The translations under genes and the position numbers were made by a program. This document shows positions 31,850-42,454 of a DNA stretch of 64,000 nucleotides, piece after piece. The DNA lies in the NCBI GenBank assembly GCA_024364735.1, contig JAGFNQ010001126.1:44759-108758 (forward strand), read 5' to 3'. The notes beneath the pieces were generated by a model that ran no database searches, was not told the origin of the DNA, and saw only the letters and a program-made list of their open reading frames with translations. The stretch comes from Boesenbergia rotunda (taxonomy: Eukaryota > Streptophyta > Magnoliopsida > Zingiberales > Zingiberaceae). The first letter of the stretch is position 1. Every line of letters starts with the position of its first letter.

Positions 31850-34517
31850 TGTTAGGATGTATACTAAAAACCTTGTCTTTTCTGTATGGACATCCACATT
31901 TTGAAAGAGAATAACAACAACACGGATGCATGTTTATATTAGTATGTGCATAACCGTCTGATACTTTGCATTGTAGATAACATGGTGTGTGGTGACACAT
32001 AGAAGATCATGTTATCAGTCTCTTGCATTGTATAAGTAGAGGCTCACAACCGAGATGGAGTTGGACAAACCATCGGTATTGTTGTAGTGTAATTAGGTGT
32101 GGTTTATCTTGACCATAGAATTACACTAGTGTGCTTTATGTGCATTGAGCATGACCAAAATATAGGTCATCCAATGTATATTGACTTAATAATTGGATTG
32201 AACCTCGAATTATTATGGAGTACAATCTCTAAATCCCGATATAATAATGGGCACGTATAGTTAATATTTTATCTCTTTGATTTACCAATGGGCGAGATTT
32301 ATTCCGCCAAATCGATATGCCCAGTAAGTTGGGAAATAATATTAATTATATGGTGCGCCGTTGATTATTGACGGAATCCGTGTCCTAGTAAATCGGGATG
32401 ATGATGCCCCCTTGATGAGCTCATAAGGTTCATCATGTTAAACCCTACAGGTGGATTTGATCTAACATGATGATAAGGATGAGTAGTACTAGTCAAGGAG
32501 TTAGAGGTTGATTAATTAAAATTGTCAGTAATTTAAATTAATCGATGGACATTCGATATCTTAAACTCGAGGAGATGGATGTACTCATAACAGGTGGAGC
32601 CCATATGAAAATATGAGGGTTAGTGAGGAAGTTCAATGGAGATCCTTTAGTGGAATGGATCTTCATTAATGGATCGGATTTGGATCCATTAGCGGGCCAA
32701 GACCCAACTCCTCCTCATGGTCCCTATTGTAACCTATATATACCTCATAAGTCATCAAGAGGAAACCTAATCAAGTCTTGATTATTTTTTCATTCTCTCT
32801 CTCCTCCTTGCTGTCGATGAGCTATCATTAGGTGTGAGGAAAAGAGGAAGAACAATAAGAAGGCCACCATGACCAGGAGCACGCATTGCCGGACCTTGTT
32901 GGTTCGTTGGGGAGCTGCTAGAGGTGGGAGGCTACCAGGATTGCGGAAGATGAGGAGGAAAGCTGTGACCGATGGATCATGCGGATGACAGCAGAGTGCA
33001 TCGACGATGAGTGATGTACTATTGTGGTTGTGTTATGTGATTGTATTGGGATTGTGTTTGTGATTGACAATGATGTAGGTTGGTGATGCATAGCATGCAC
33101 CAACCCATTTGACGATACTGCATGAGTACCTCACCTGATCTAGCAGATGTCCGGATATGAGGGGCGTGGACCGACGGTATTATTGATTGTTGTATGTTTT
33201 TGATGAGCTATATATTTACCTTTCATGAAAAAAAAATAAAGTGGGAATCGTCGTGGCCTTCCATGCAGCGTTGCGTCGGCTCCATGCAAGGAACTGCATC
33301 GCCCTTGCAATTTGGATTCCATGAGAAAGAATTAATTCGGCTTCTTCCATGGAGGGAATTAATTCGACTTCAAGGAATTGCAAATTACAATTGGAATTGC
33401 AATCTTCTGCAATTCGGATTTTGCATGCAAAGAAACAACGATAAATTGTAGAAAACTCCTCAATCCCCATTTGATCTTTGCATGCACTCCCCATTTGAGA
33501 TTTTTTTTGCATTCACTCCCTAATGGATTGAGTATAATAGAGTAAAAATTGAGTATACATCAGTAAAAATTGAGTATAAAAGAGTGAAACTTGAGTATAA
33601 AAGAGTGAAAATTGAGTACATAGTTTCTTGATGTGGTGGATGTAACCTTACATACTCAAATTTCTAACTTTTATACTCAACTTTCTTCAAATAATACTCA
33701 CCAAATTGTCTTGTCAATCCCATCAGGGATTGCATGTAAAGAAAAACTTGAGTGGGGACTGCATGCAAAGATGAATTTGAGGATGGGAAGTTTATGAAAA
33801 TTTTCCCAAGAAACAATTCGGATTTTGTTTTGCAATTCAGCAATTTGCATGTGATTCTTTGCAATTTAAATGCAAAGAATTGCAATTTTGCAATTCGGCA
33901 AATAATTGCAAGGAATTGCAATTCGGGGATTCGGCCTCCATGCAAGGAATTGTCGTCCTCCATGCAGTTTTGATCAAGGAGAATTGCATGCAATTTTGAT
34001 CAAGGAGAATTGAGCAACGTTGATCAAAGAGAATTGCATGCAAAGGTGATGAGGAGAAGGAAGAAGATTTTGATGGCTTCGTTTCTTGGAGGATTGTCGC
34101 CCACACGACGTCCAAAAAAGGGATAGGTCATATAATAGAAGATCGTAAGGTAACGGAAGGTATAAACTCTTCCTTGGCTCCTTTGGTTTTCTTATCATTT
34201 CATATGATGCTATAATTAATTGTCATGTTTAATTATCGTTTAATTAATGTTTAATAATTAATTATTGGACCCTAAAAATAAACATAAAAATCGACGATCT
34301 ACTCGTCATCTTTTCCGCAGTCGATCGGTTTAGGCGAATTACAAGGCTCGATCTTTGAGATTGGCTAAGTTGTAATTCGAATCGATCGATACGATGACGA
34401 GACGGTCGTTAGGGAGACGGATCTCCATTCAGATTAATTTTTAATCCGTAGACATGGAGAGGTCTCTCAAGGACGACCAAGTATTCACTTAGGAACCCCG
34501 CCAAGTCATACCCAACA
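31850..34517 (+). repeat. 5' LTR of the copia element (2668 bp)
   Basis: Starts TGTTAGGATGTATAC and ends ACCCAACA, followed by a PBS. The first ~950 bp align with the 3' LTR at 42455. A TATA box (TATATATA) is at 32735-32742. The middle (about 32850-34050) has no counterpart in the 3' LTR. It includes a segment ending in CCTTTCATG plus a poly(A) run near 33226-33237, resembling a non-LTR element 3' end. It also holds four ~24-bp tandem units containing TTGAGTATAAAAGAGTG (33525-33625) and a GAATTGCAATTC-rich stretch (33830-34050). The frames at 33140-34198 arise in this low-complexity DNA. Confidence 0.75.
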
Positions 34518-34519
34518 AT

Positions 34520-34531
34520 TGGTATCAGAGC
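34520..34531 (+). promoter_or_regulatory. Primer-binding site (tRNA-Met)
   Basis: TGGTATCAGAGC, two bases after the end of the 5' LTR. It is complementary to the 3' end of initiator tRNA-Met. Confidence 0.9.
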
Positions 34532-35520
34532 TGAGGTTTCCCGATTTTGTGTGTTTAGGATTCAATTAATTTTTGTGCATTATCATATATTTTATTTTTT
34601 CTGGATGATATGTGGATGTGCGTAAGCTAACTGTTTGTTGCAGGCACTAGATTCCAACTTATCATGGCCAAAATAATAGTTATATGTGATTGATTGTGCA
34701 ATTTTTGTAATTAATTAAATCCTCGGGGTTAACGAGACTAGATAGGTATTTAATTTTTGTAATTAAATACAACACGTGTTTAGCCAAGCTTTTTATTTAC
34801 TTTCGATCTAGATTTTCTGTACACTCCTTCGTAAAGTATAGGATCAATGGATGTAAATAATTAGCTAGTCATCTCAGCTCGGAGATCCCTTCAATGGTGG
34901 CTTGCGCATGGTGTAGGGAGGAGCGGACGAGGTGACGACACGACTGGAGGCGCATTGGAGACCAAGGCCATGATAGTTGGAAAAATCTAAGATTTTTCTA
35001 TTTTATTATGTTGGTTTATGTGCTTGTCGTGTGTGTGCATGTAAAATTCCTCAAATTAAATAACTAAGTGGGAGAGGGACCCTAAGGGTCCCGTGGCCTC
35101 CATTACAATCTGACAAGTGATGCGAACAAGCCCGCGCGTCGGCTCTGAGTGCCTTCCTCCACAACGGATAGGCTTGTTCTGTGGATCACTGGGTCAGAAA
35201 AGATTATAGAAAGTTATTGAAGAGCGTGTGATTTTCCCCAACGGAAGACACATAATCGGAAATAATTTTCTTAGTGTCGTGTAATGGTAAACACTTAGAT
35301 GCAAATATTAGTATCCTCCCCAACGAGTCACTGCTATTATTTGTAGGGCCGAAGTGAACCAACTATTAATCTTATTTGTCAAAAAGTTAGGTTGACAAGA
35401 TAATAAGATTAATGGGTAAAACCTCCTCTAACGAATGTAGAATTCGTATACGTCCACACTAACGTGGCATGCGAATTCTCGGTGTTTGAGGTGTTGGTTG
35501 ATTTCAAAATTTATTGTTTG
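34532..35520 (+). other. Copia leader region, no gag recognised
   Basis: Sequence between the PBS and the N gap. It is AT-rich with an AACTAAGTGGGAGAGGGACC block near 35060 that resembles a purine-rich leader. I found no gag motif; gag may lie in the gap. Confidence 0.45.
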
Positions 35521-36404
35521 NNNNNNNNNNNNNNNNNNNNNNNNNNNNNNNNNNNNNNNNNNNNNNNNNNNNNNNNNNNNNNNNNNNNNNNNNNNNNNNN
35601 NNNNNNNNNNNNNNNNNNNNNNNNNNNNNNNNNNNNNNNNNNNNNNNNNNNNNNNNNNNNNNNNNNNNNNNNNNNNNNNNNNNNNNNNNNNNNNNNNNNN
35701 NNNNNNNNNNNNNNNNNNNNNNNNNNNNNNNNNNNNNNNNNNNNNNNNNNNNNNNNNNNNNNNNNNNNNNNNNNNNNNNNNNNNNNNNNNNNNNNNNNNN
35801 NNNNNNNNNNNNNNNNNNNNNNNNNNNNNNNNNNNNNNNNNNNNNNNNNNNNNNNNNNNNNNNNNNNNNNNNNNNNNNNNNNNNNNNNNNNNNNNNNNNN
35901 NNNNNNNNNNNNNNNNNNNNNNNNNNNNNNNNNNNNNNNNNNNNNNNNNNNNNNNNNNNNNNNNNNNNNNNNNNNNNNNNNNNNNNNNNNNNNNNNNNNN
36001 NNNNNNNNNNNNNNNNNNNNNNNNNNNNNNNNNNNNNNNNNNNNNNNNNNNNNNNNNNNNNNNNNNNNNNNNNNNNNNNNNNNNNNNNNNNNNNNNNNNN
36101 NNNNNNNNNNNNNNNNNNNNNNNNNNNNNNNNNNNNNNNNNNNNNNNNNNNNNNNNNNNNNNNNNNNNNNNNNNNNNNNNNNNNNNNNNNNNNNNNNNNN
36201 NNNNNNNNNNNNNNNNNNNNNNNNNNNNNNNNNNNNNNNNNNNNNNNNNNNNNNNNNNNNNNNNNNNNNNNNNNNNNNNNNNNNNNNNNNNNNNNNNNNN
36301 NNNNNNNNNNNNNNNNNNNNNNNNNNNNNNNNNNNNNNNNNNNNNNNNNNNNNNNNNNNNNNNNNNNNNNNNNNNNNNNNNNNNNNNNNNNNNNNNNNNN
36401 NNNN
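35521..36404. other. Assembly gap (884 N)
   Basis: Undetermined bases inside the copia element. Any reading frame drawn across it is meaningless. The gap separates the copia leader from the inner end of a minus-strand Sirevirus-type LTR. Confidence 0.98.
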
Positions 36405-36738
36405 AGCTTCACTCATCAGGTCTTCGTGCCCAATCCGCGACTAGGTCTTAGTGCCCAGCTTCACTCACCAGGTCTTCGGTGCCCAGTCCTCGACCAGGTC
36501 TTAGTGCCCAGCTTCACTCACCAAGTCTTAGTGTCCAGCTTCACTCACCAGGTCTTAGTGCCCAACCTTACGTCAAGACTTAGTGCCAATTCATAAAACC
36601 AGGACTTAGTGCCTAGTATACCTAGGACTTTCCCTGCACACTTAATCAGCATTGTTAGATCACAACAACACCTTAACTTCTGAACCCTTTGCCATTATCA
36701 AAACATAGGTTCGACTTTAGTGCTTCCGGCACCAACAC
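36405..36738 (-). repeat. Partial minus-strand Sirevirus-type LTR (family S2)
   Basis: The right end, GCTTCCGGCACCAACA, is the reverse complement of the LTR start at 56716 (TGTTGGTGTCGGAAGCACC). The body repeats CTTCACTCACCAGGTCTTAG and TCCTCGACCAGG, matching 56820-57075. The left part lies in the gap, so it could be a solo LTR or part of a longer element. It interrupts the integrase of the copia element. Confidence 0.7.
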
Positions 36739-37838
36739 AAGGCTGATGTGGAGAAATGTCAAGGTAAAGGTATCAAGACACTACGATCAGATCATAGTGG
36801 CGAGTACCTCTTAGGAGAGTTTAGGACCTACTTATCAGAAGTTGGGATTCAGTCCCAGCTCACTGCACCCGGTACACCCCAATAGAACGGTGTGGCAGAA
36901 AGAAGGAATAGGACTCTTATGGAGATGGTTAGGTCAATGATGAGCTACTCTGACTTACCTGATTCGTTCTGGGGATATGCTCTGGATACGACCGCGTATA
37001 TTCTGAACATGGTACCATCTAAGTCAGTCCCTTATACTCCCATAGAATTGTGGACTGAGCGAAAACCTATTCTAGAACATATTCGGGTTTGGGGTAGTCT
37101 AGCACATGTGCTAAAGGGAGATACTGATAAGTTGGAATCTCGTACAGAAGTGCGTTTGCTCGTAGGCTATCCTAAGGGAATGAAGGGTGGCCTGTTCTAT
37201 AGTCCTAAGGATCAAAAGGTAATCGTTAGCATGAATGCCAAATTCTTAGAAGAAAACTATGTGATGAACCACAAGCCCAAGAGTAGACTAGTGCTTGAAG
37301 TTAAGAGGGGGCGTTCCGACCTAGAACCAACTGTACAAGAGGATACACCACAAGTCACTGCATCACGTGTCATAGAAGATACACAGGTGGTACCGCGTCG
37401 TAGTGGGAGGGTTGTTAGATAGCCTGAGAGGTTTATGTTTTTGGGAGAGTCTTCGGATTTGGTCCCTGGTGAACATGAACTGGATCCCTGGACCTTTGAC
37501 GAGACCCTCCAAGATAGGGATGCAGATTCTTGGCAAAGAGCAATGAACTCTGAGATAGAATCTATGGATTCTAATCACGTCTGAGAGCTTGTAGAACCAA
37601 CCAGTGGTATAAAAGCCATTGAATGTAAGTGGATCTATAAGAGAAAGAGAGGATCAGATGGGAAGGTTGAGACCTTCAAAGCTAGGCTTGTTGTGAAACG
37701 TATACTCAGAAAGAGGGTATCGATTATGAAGAGACCTTTTTGCCGGTAGCCATGCTCAAGTCTATCCGGATTCTCTTATCTATTGCTACTCATATGGACT
37801 AGGAGGTATGGCAAATGGACGTCAAGACAGCTTTCCTT
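36739..37838 (+). pseudogene. Copia integrase and start of RT
   Basis: Encodes the integrase core end: IKTLRSDHSGEYLLGEF (second catalytic Asp), then LTAPGTPQ, a stop, and NGVAERRNRTLMEMVRSMM (the catalytic Glu). The copia C-terminal integrase motif follows: GYPKGMKGGLFYSPKDQKVIVSMNAKFLEE. Then come RRSGRVVR, a TAG, and the RT start WQRAMNSEIESMD...CKWIYKRKRGSDGK. It breaks at DVKTAFL, where a solo LTR is inserted at 37839. Several stops and a frameshift after about 37690 show that it is dead. Confidence 0.85.
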
Positions 37839-38245
37839 TGTTGGATCGATAGAGTCGATAGAGGGGGGGTGAATATCGACAAACTTTTCGAATTTATGAA
37901 AAGAGCAATTTGCACAGCGGAAAGAAATTAAGACACGCGAACACAGTATTTTTTACTTGGTTCGGAGCCTAGTTCGACTCATACTCCAAGGCCCACGATC
38001 GTTGATCGTTTACTTTGGGCAATTCTCTATGATCGCAAAATCAGTTTACAGAATGAGATTTACAAGTATAGCACTATAGACTTTTAATATAAAAAAAATT
38101 CTTCTGTTACCGACGTCCGATTGTGGGTCGACTTTTCGGAGCAGCAGGACGTCGTCGCTCGAGTTGGGCAGTTTCTGGAATAAGGCGTGAGCACAGAAGA
38201 GCGTGGAAGCTTTGGTACGAAGTTGATCTTGAAGGCTTGGGCATT

Positions 38246-38265
38246 GGGTGCTATTTATAGCACCC
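38246..38265 (-). promoter_or_regulatory. TATA box embedded in a 20-bp palindrome
   Basis: Arms GGGTGCTA and TAGCACCC around TTTA; the minus strand reads TATAAATAG within it. It is placed where the core promoter of the LTR should be, directly downstream of the palindrome array. Confidence 0.65.
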
Positions 38266-38267
38266 AG

Positions 38268-38610
38268 GGGCGCCCTGGACGTCGGGGGCGCCCTGTCACG
38301 TGTCAGCCGATCCGGTTTTAGCTCGGTCAACAGTTATCCCATCCGAATAGGGATAAGTTTGACTCAGGGGGCGCCTTGGTCGTAGAGGGCGCCTTGGCTG
38401 ACTTCTTCCGCGCAGAAATCTCGGCTGTGGATAAAGCTGAAGCTTCGCAGTCTTGGGCGCGGAGTCGCCCTGGCTGCTGAGGGCGCCTTGGCTGACGAGG
38501 GCGCCCTGGCTACTGAGGGCGCCTTGCTCACTAAGCAGCCGAAGACCCTTTTTGCTTCGCTTGGTTCTGGTTCACCTTGAGGGCGCCCTGGACACTCAGG
38601 GCGCCCTGCT
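38268..38610. repeat. Array of GGGCGCC palindromes in LTR family S3
   Basis: About ten copies of the self-complementary motif AGGGCGCCCT or variants such as GGGCGCCTTGG, spaced 15-40 bp apart between the hairpin array and the TATA box. The position corresponds to the GATCGGTC array in family S1. Confidence 0.8.
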
Positions 38611-38869
38611 CAGCTGCTGCCTCACTCCTTTGAGGCTCTCTGAGTTGCAGACACACGTTCCTTCGGTCCTGCATCCAGGGTTAGTCCAAAACACAATAAA
38701 GCAATTAATTATTATTTTATACAGCCTTAGCTGTCTTGGTTCTGACTTTGGTCTCCAAAATGGAGCCCTAGGTCGAACCGACGCCTACTGTTCCCTCGAC
38801 GGGGAACGTGTCCTCACCTACTCCTCTCGGGAGAATTTACCTGATGCCAACCGCTCCTTTGGTTGGACT

Positions 38870-39127
38870 TTTGCCTGGCGGTCCTTTGCCAGGGCTTGGA
38901 TGCCGAGCTGTCCTTTGCCCGGTGCCTAGCAGTCCTTCGCTAGGGCTTTTTACTCTGGCATTCCTTCGCTAGGTGCCTAGCATTCCTTCGCTAGGGCTTG
39001 GATACTGGCAGTCCTTCGCTAGGGCTTTGTATCCTGGCAGTCCTTCGCCAGTGCCTAGCAGTCCTTCGCTAGGGCTTTGTATCCTGGCAGTCCTTCGCCA
39101 GTGCCTAGCAGTCCTTCGCTAGGACTT
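38870..39127. repeat. Hairpin array, CCTGGC/CCTAGC class with AGTCCTTC loop
   Basis: Inverted repeats CCTGGC...GCCAG (for example 39033-39051) and CCTAGC...GCTAGG, with the loop AGTCCTTC. The arms match those of family S1 but the loop is different. Spacers contain GGGCTTTGTAT. Confidence 0.85.
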
Positions 39128-39283
39128 TGTTTCCTGCACACTTAATGAGCATATTAGATAACAAATAACACTTAACTTTGAATCCTTTGCCAATATCAAA
39201 ACAAGGTTCGATATGGTGCTTCCTGCACCAACATCCTTAACGGAAGTCTTGAGGGGATCATCTACATGAAGCAACCAGAAGCG

Positions 39284-41273
39284 TGTTCGTGCTTGGATGG
39301 CTAGAGAGGGGGGGAGGGTGAATGTAGCCAGCCACAGGTTCTTTTGGCTTTTAGGGTTTCTGCACTTGAATGTTAGCAGCAACAGCGGAAGCAAAAAACC
39401 AAAACAGAGTATAAATGCAGAAATGAAAAGCACACTACAAACGCTAACAAGGATCGTTTACAAGGTTCGGGGATAACTTGCCCCTACTCCTTGGCGTGCC
39501 CTTAAGGTGGGCGATCCCTTGATCGTCGGCAGATCAAGCCCCGAAAATTCGGATATCAAATCCTCTTTCTCGGTGAAGAAACCTCTCCACACAAATGGTC
39601 TCAAAAGTATCAGGAATTAAGCACAGAGACAACAAGGAGATCTTACAGATCGCTTACAAAGCACAGGGATGAGAATCGAAGAACATATCACCTAGCACAT
39701 CACAGCACCACCAACACAAGAGCTCCCAGCTCTTTGTTTGCTTGCTGATCCACTCGCAACTTCCTCCACAGACTAAAGGTTGCTGCTTTGCAAGAGATCG
39801 CTTCAAAGTGTTGAATGAATGCACAAGAGTTGGAGAAGCAGCTTGTCGACTCAGAGATCTATCTCAACCCCTTCTCCACTTCGCAACTTAACCTGCTTAC
39901 CATCGCCAGGTCACCAGCTGCCCTGCAGCTCACCAGCTGCTCACCTGTAACGACCCAGCTACCCCTGACCTCCTCTGGACTCACTGAATCCCCTCCAGTC
40001 GAGCCCCAGGCCCCAGGTCATCAGCTTCTCAGCCGTTGCACGCCAGAAGACGTTATTTCCTACAGACGGGAAACAGCCAAACCTGCTGTAGCAAAAGCCT
40101 CCATTTGACTCCCCTTGAGTAAACCTGAGTTACCTGCACACTTAGCAGCTCATTAGACCAGTAAATCAGCAGAGGATCAAATATCAGAAGACTCAGAACA
40201 AATATCAGTAGCGTATCAGAACGTGATCAGAGCTCTGACAGCGCATTTTGAATTAAATTTCAGCTTCTGATCGGTCCCCAGACCGATCAGAGAGGGCCAT
40301 GATCAGTCACCAGATCGATCAAGTTATTCTCAATCCGATCAGGCTCCAGCCTGATCGGTCCCCAGTGAGAAACCTGAAATCGTGACTTTCTGGTGATCGG
40401 TCACCAGACCGATCCAGCACCAGCTGGGTTTCCTCCATCTTCTTTCTGCCACACCCCTGATCGGTCACCAGACCGATCAGGATGTGGCCTGATCGGTCTG
40501 GGGACCGATCAGAGCACCTCTTGACCGATCAGGCTCCAGCCTGATCGGTTATAGTGAGAAGCTTGCGACAATTGATCGTTCACCCGAACAATCTGAATAG
40601 TCTCCCTGATTGGTCACCAGACCAATCAGGAGCCGAACACAATAACTGTTGTTCTCTCCCTGATCGGTCACCAGACAGATCAGGAGATGATCAGTAGCCT
40701 AACAAAGTCACTGTATGCTCCCTGATCGGTCACCAAACAGATCAGACATCACTTGATCGGTCACTAGACCGATCCACGAAAGAACTTCATGCCAACTTCC
40801 CTGATCGGTCACCAGAGCGATCCAGGCAAGGCCAAATCCACTCTAAGTCAAGAGAACGGGCTCCCAGCCTTCTCTGACTCGTGCTCAGTCTCCCGGACCA
40901 AGACTTCGTGCCCAGTTTCACTCACCGGGACTTCAACCTAGCCCTCCAAGCTAGGACCTGGCTTCACTCACCAGGGTTTCATCCAACCTAGCTTCCCAAG
41001 CTAGGACCTGGCCCTCCAAGCCAGGGTTTCATCCAACCTAGCTTCCCAAGCTAGGACATGGCCCTCCAAGCCAGGGTTTCATCACCTAGCTTCCCAAGCT
41101 AGGACTTGGCTTCACTCACCAGGCTTTCATAACCTAGCTTCTCAAGCTAGGACCTGGCTTCACTCACCAGGCTTTCATGCTCAGTCCTCGACTAGGACTT
41201 AATTCAAATTCGCTCAACCAAACTTAAATCGTTGTCAACAACAAAACAACAATCGGACCAGACTGCATCAACA
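39284..41273 (-). mobile_element. Solo LTR of Sirevirus-like family S1 inside copia RT
   Basis: A 1990-bp LTR starting TGTTCGTGCTTGG and ending GCATCAACA in plus order. The 5-bp flanks AAGCG and AAGGG match at 4 of 5. The copia RT reads up to KQPE on the left and on from GFIAKGKEHIVC on the right. It carries both palindrome classes: GATCGGTC about 40268-40815 and hairpins about 40937-41175. Some hairpins have the loop CTTCACTCA in place of CCTCCAA. No internal region is present. The open frames within are not genes. Confidence 0.88.
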
Positions 41274-42440
41274 AAGGGTTCATTGCAAAGGGCAAAGAGC
41301 ATATAGTGTGCAAGCTTAATCGATCCATTTATGGATTGAAGCAAGCTTCGCGATCTTGGAACAGCTGCTTTGATGAAGTAATCCAGTCATATGGATTTAT
41401 TTAAAGCCCGGACGAGTCATGTGTATATAAGAGGTGTGACGGAAACGTAGTGGTGTTTCTTGTACTCTACATAGGTGACATTTTGTTAATTGACAACAAT
41501 ATCAAAGTGTTATCAAACGTAAGGGTTTGGTTGTCTAAACAATTTGATATGAAGGACTTGGGAGATGTGGGACACATCCTTGGGATCAAGGTCATAAGAG
41601 ATCGCCAGAAAAGGATGTTGTGCTTATCCCAAGCTTCATACATTGACACTGTCCTGGCTCGATTTAGCATGGAAAACTCCATGAAGGGTTTTCTACCTTT
41701 CAGGCATGGAGTTCCTCTATACAAGGAGATGTGTCCAAAAACATCAAAGGAGATAGAGGAAATGAAGACGGTTCTTTATGCATCGGCAGTAGGAAGCCTC
41801 ATGTATGCTATGTTGTGCACGAGACCAGATATCTGTTTTACCGTGGACATGGTCAGCAGATATCAGAGTAACCCTGGACAGGGACATTGGACTGTGGTAA
41901 AGCATATATTGGAATACCTGAGACGGACTAGGGATTATATGCTGGTTTGCCGGGTAGACAAATTAGTCCCTATGGGTTACACGGATTCATATTTCCAGTC
42001 AAACAAGGACAAGAGTAAGTCTACCTCGGGGTTTGTGTTTACTTTAGGAGGTGAAGCCATAATTTGGAGGAGTGTCAAGAAGAAATGCGTGACAGACTCC
42101 ACCATGGAAGCTGAGTATGTGGCAGCCTCAGAGGCAACCAACGAAGTTGTATGGCTCAGGAACTTCATCATGGACTTGGATGTGATTCCTGGTTTGCCCA
42201 GATCTATCACAATCTTCTCAAAGGAACCATGAGCCCATAAAGCAAGTAAACACATAGAGCGCAAGTACCACCTGATACGAAAAATCGTAAAGTGAGGAGA
42301 AGTGGTTGTCGCCAAGATTGCATCAGAGGACAACCTGGTGGATCCTTTCACTAAAGTTCTTCCAGCTAGAGCTTTTAACCGGCATGTGGAGAATATGGGA
42401 GTCAGATGTATGGCAGTGAGTGAACAACATAGTCTTTGAA
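41274..42440 (+). pseudogene. Copia RT (second part) and RNase H
   Basis: Continues the RT: GFIAKGKEHIVCKLNRSIYGLKQASRSW, then SYGFI, a stop, and SPDESCVYKR. The catalytic box reads YIGDIL instead of YVDDIL, so one catalytic Asp is lost. It is followed by FDMKDLGDVGHILGIKVIRDR, SYIDTVLARFSMENS and YASAVGSLMYAMLCTRPDI. RNase H follows: WRSVKKKCVTDSTMEAEYVAASEATNEVVWLRNFI, then HIERKYHLIRKIV and EDNLVDPFTKVLP. The element ends with a PPT (GAGTGGGAGAT, 42444-42454). Stops and the active-site change make it non-functional. Confidence 0.88.
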
Positions 42441-42454
42441 TATGAGTGGGAGAT

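Larger units (their letters stand above)
37839..39233 (-). mobile_element. Solo LTR of a Sirevirus-type family (S3) inside copia RT
   Basis: A 1395-bp LTR starting TGTTGGATCGATAG and ending GCACCAACA in plus order. It is flanked by a perfect 5-bp duplication, TCCTT (37834-37838 and 39234-39238). In its own minus-strand direction it has hairpins of the CCTGGC/CCTAGC class with an AGTCCTTC loop (39127-38870), an array of GGGCGCC palindromes (38610-38268), a TATA box inside a palindrome (38246-38265), then R-U5 ending in GATATTCACCCCCCCTCTATC. The target is the copia RT, whose reading continues exactly beyond it. The open frames at 38046-38929 are not genes. Confidence 0.9.

Noticed and set aside
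34520..34531. Fragment of a tRNA gene
   Set aside because: The TGGTATCAGAGC sequence follows an LTR end and is a primer-binding site. No cloverleaf surrounds it.
35464..36596. Long open frames of 300-360 codons
   Set aside because: Almost entirely N bases of the assembly gap.
38453..38929. 158-residue Leu/Arg-rich protein
   Set aside because: Produced by the GGGCGCC palindrome array in a solo LTR.
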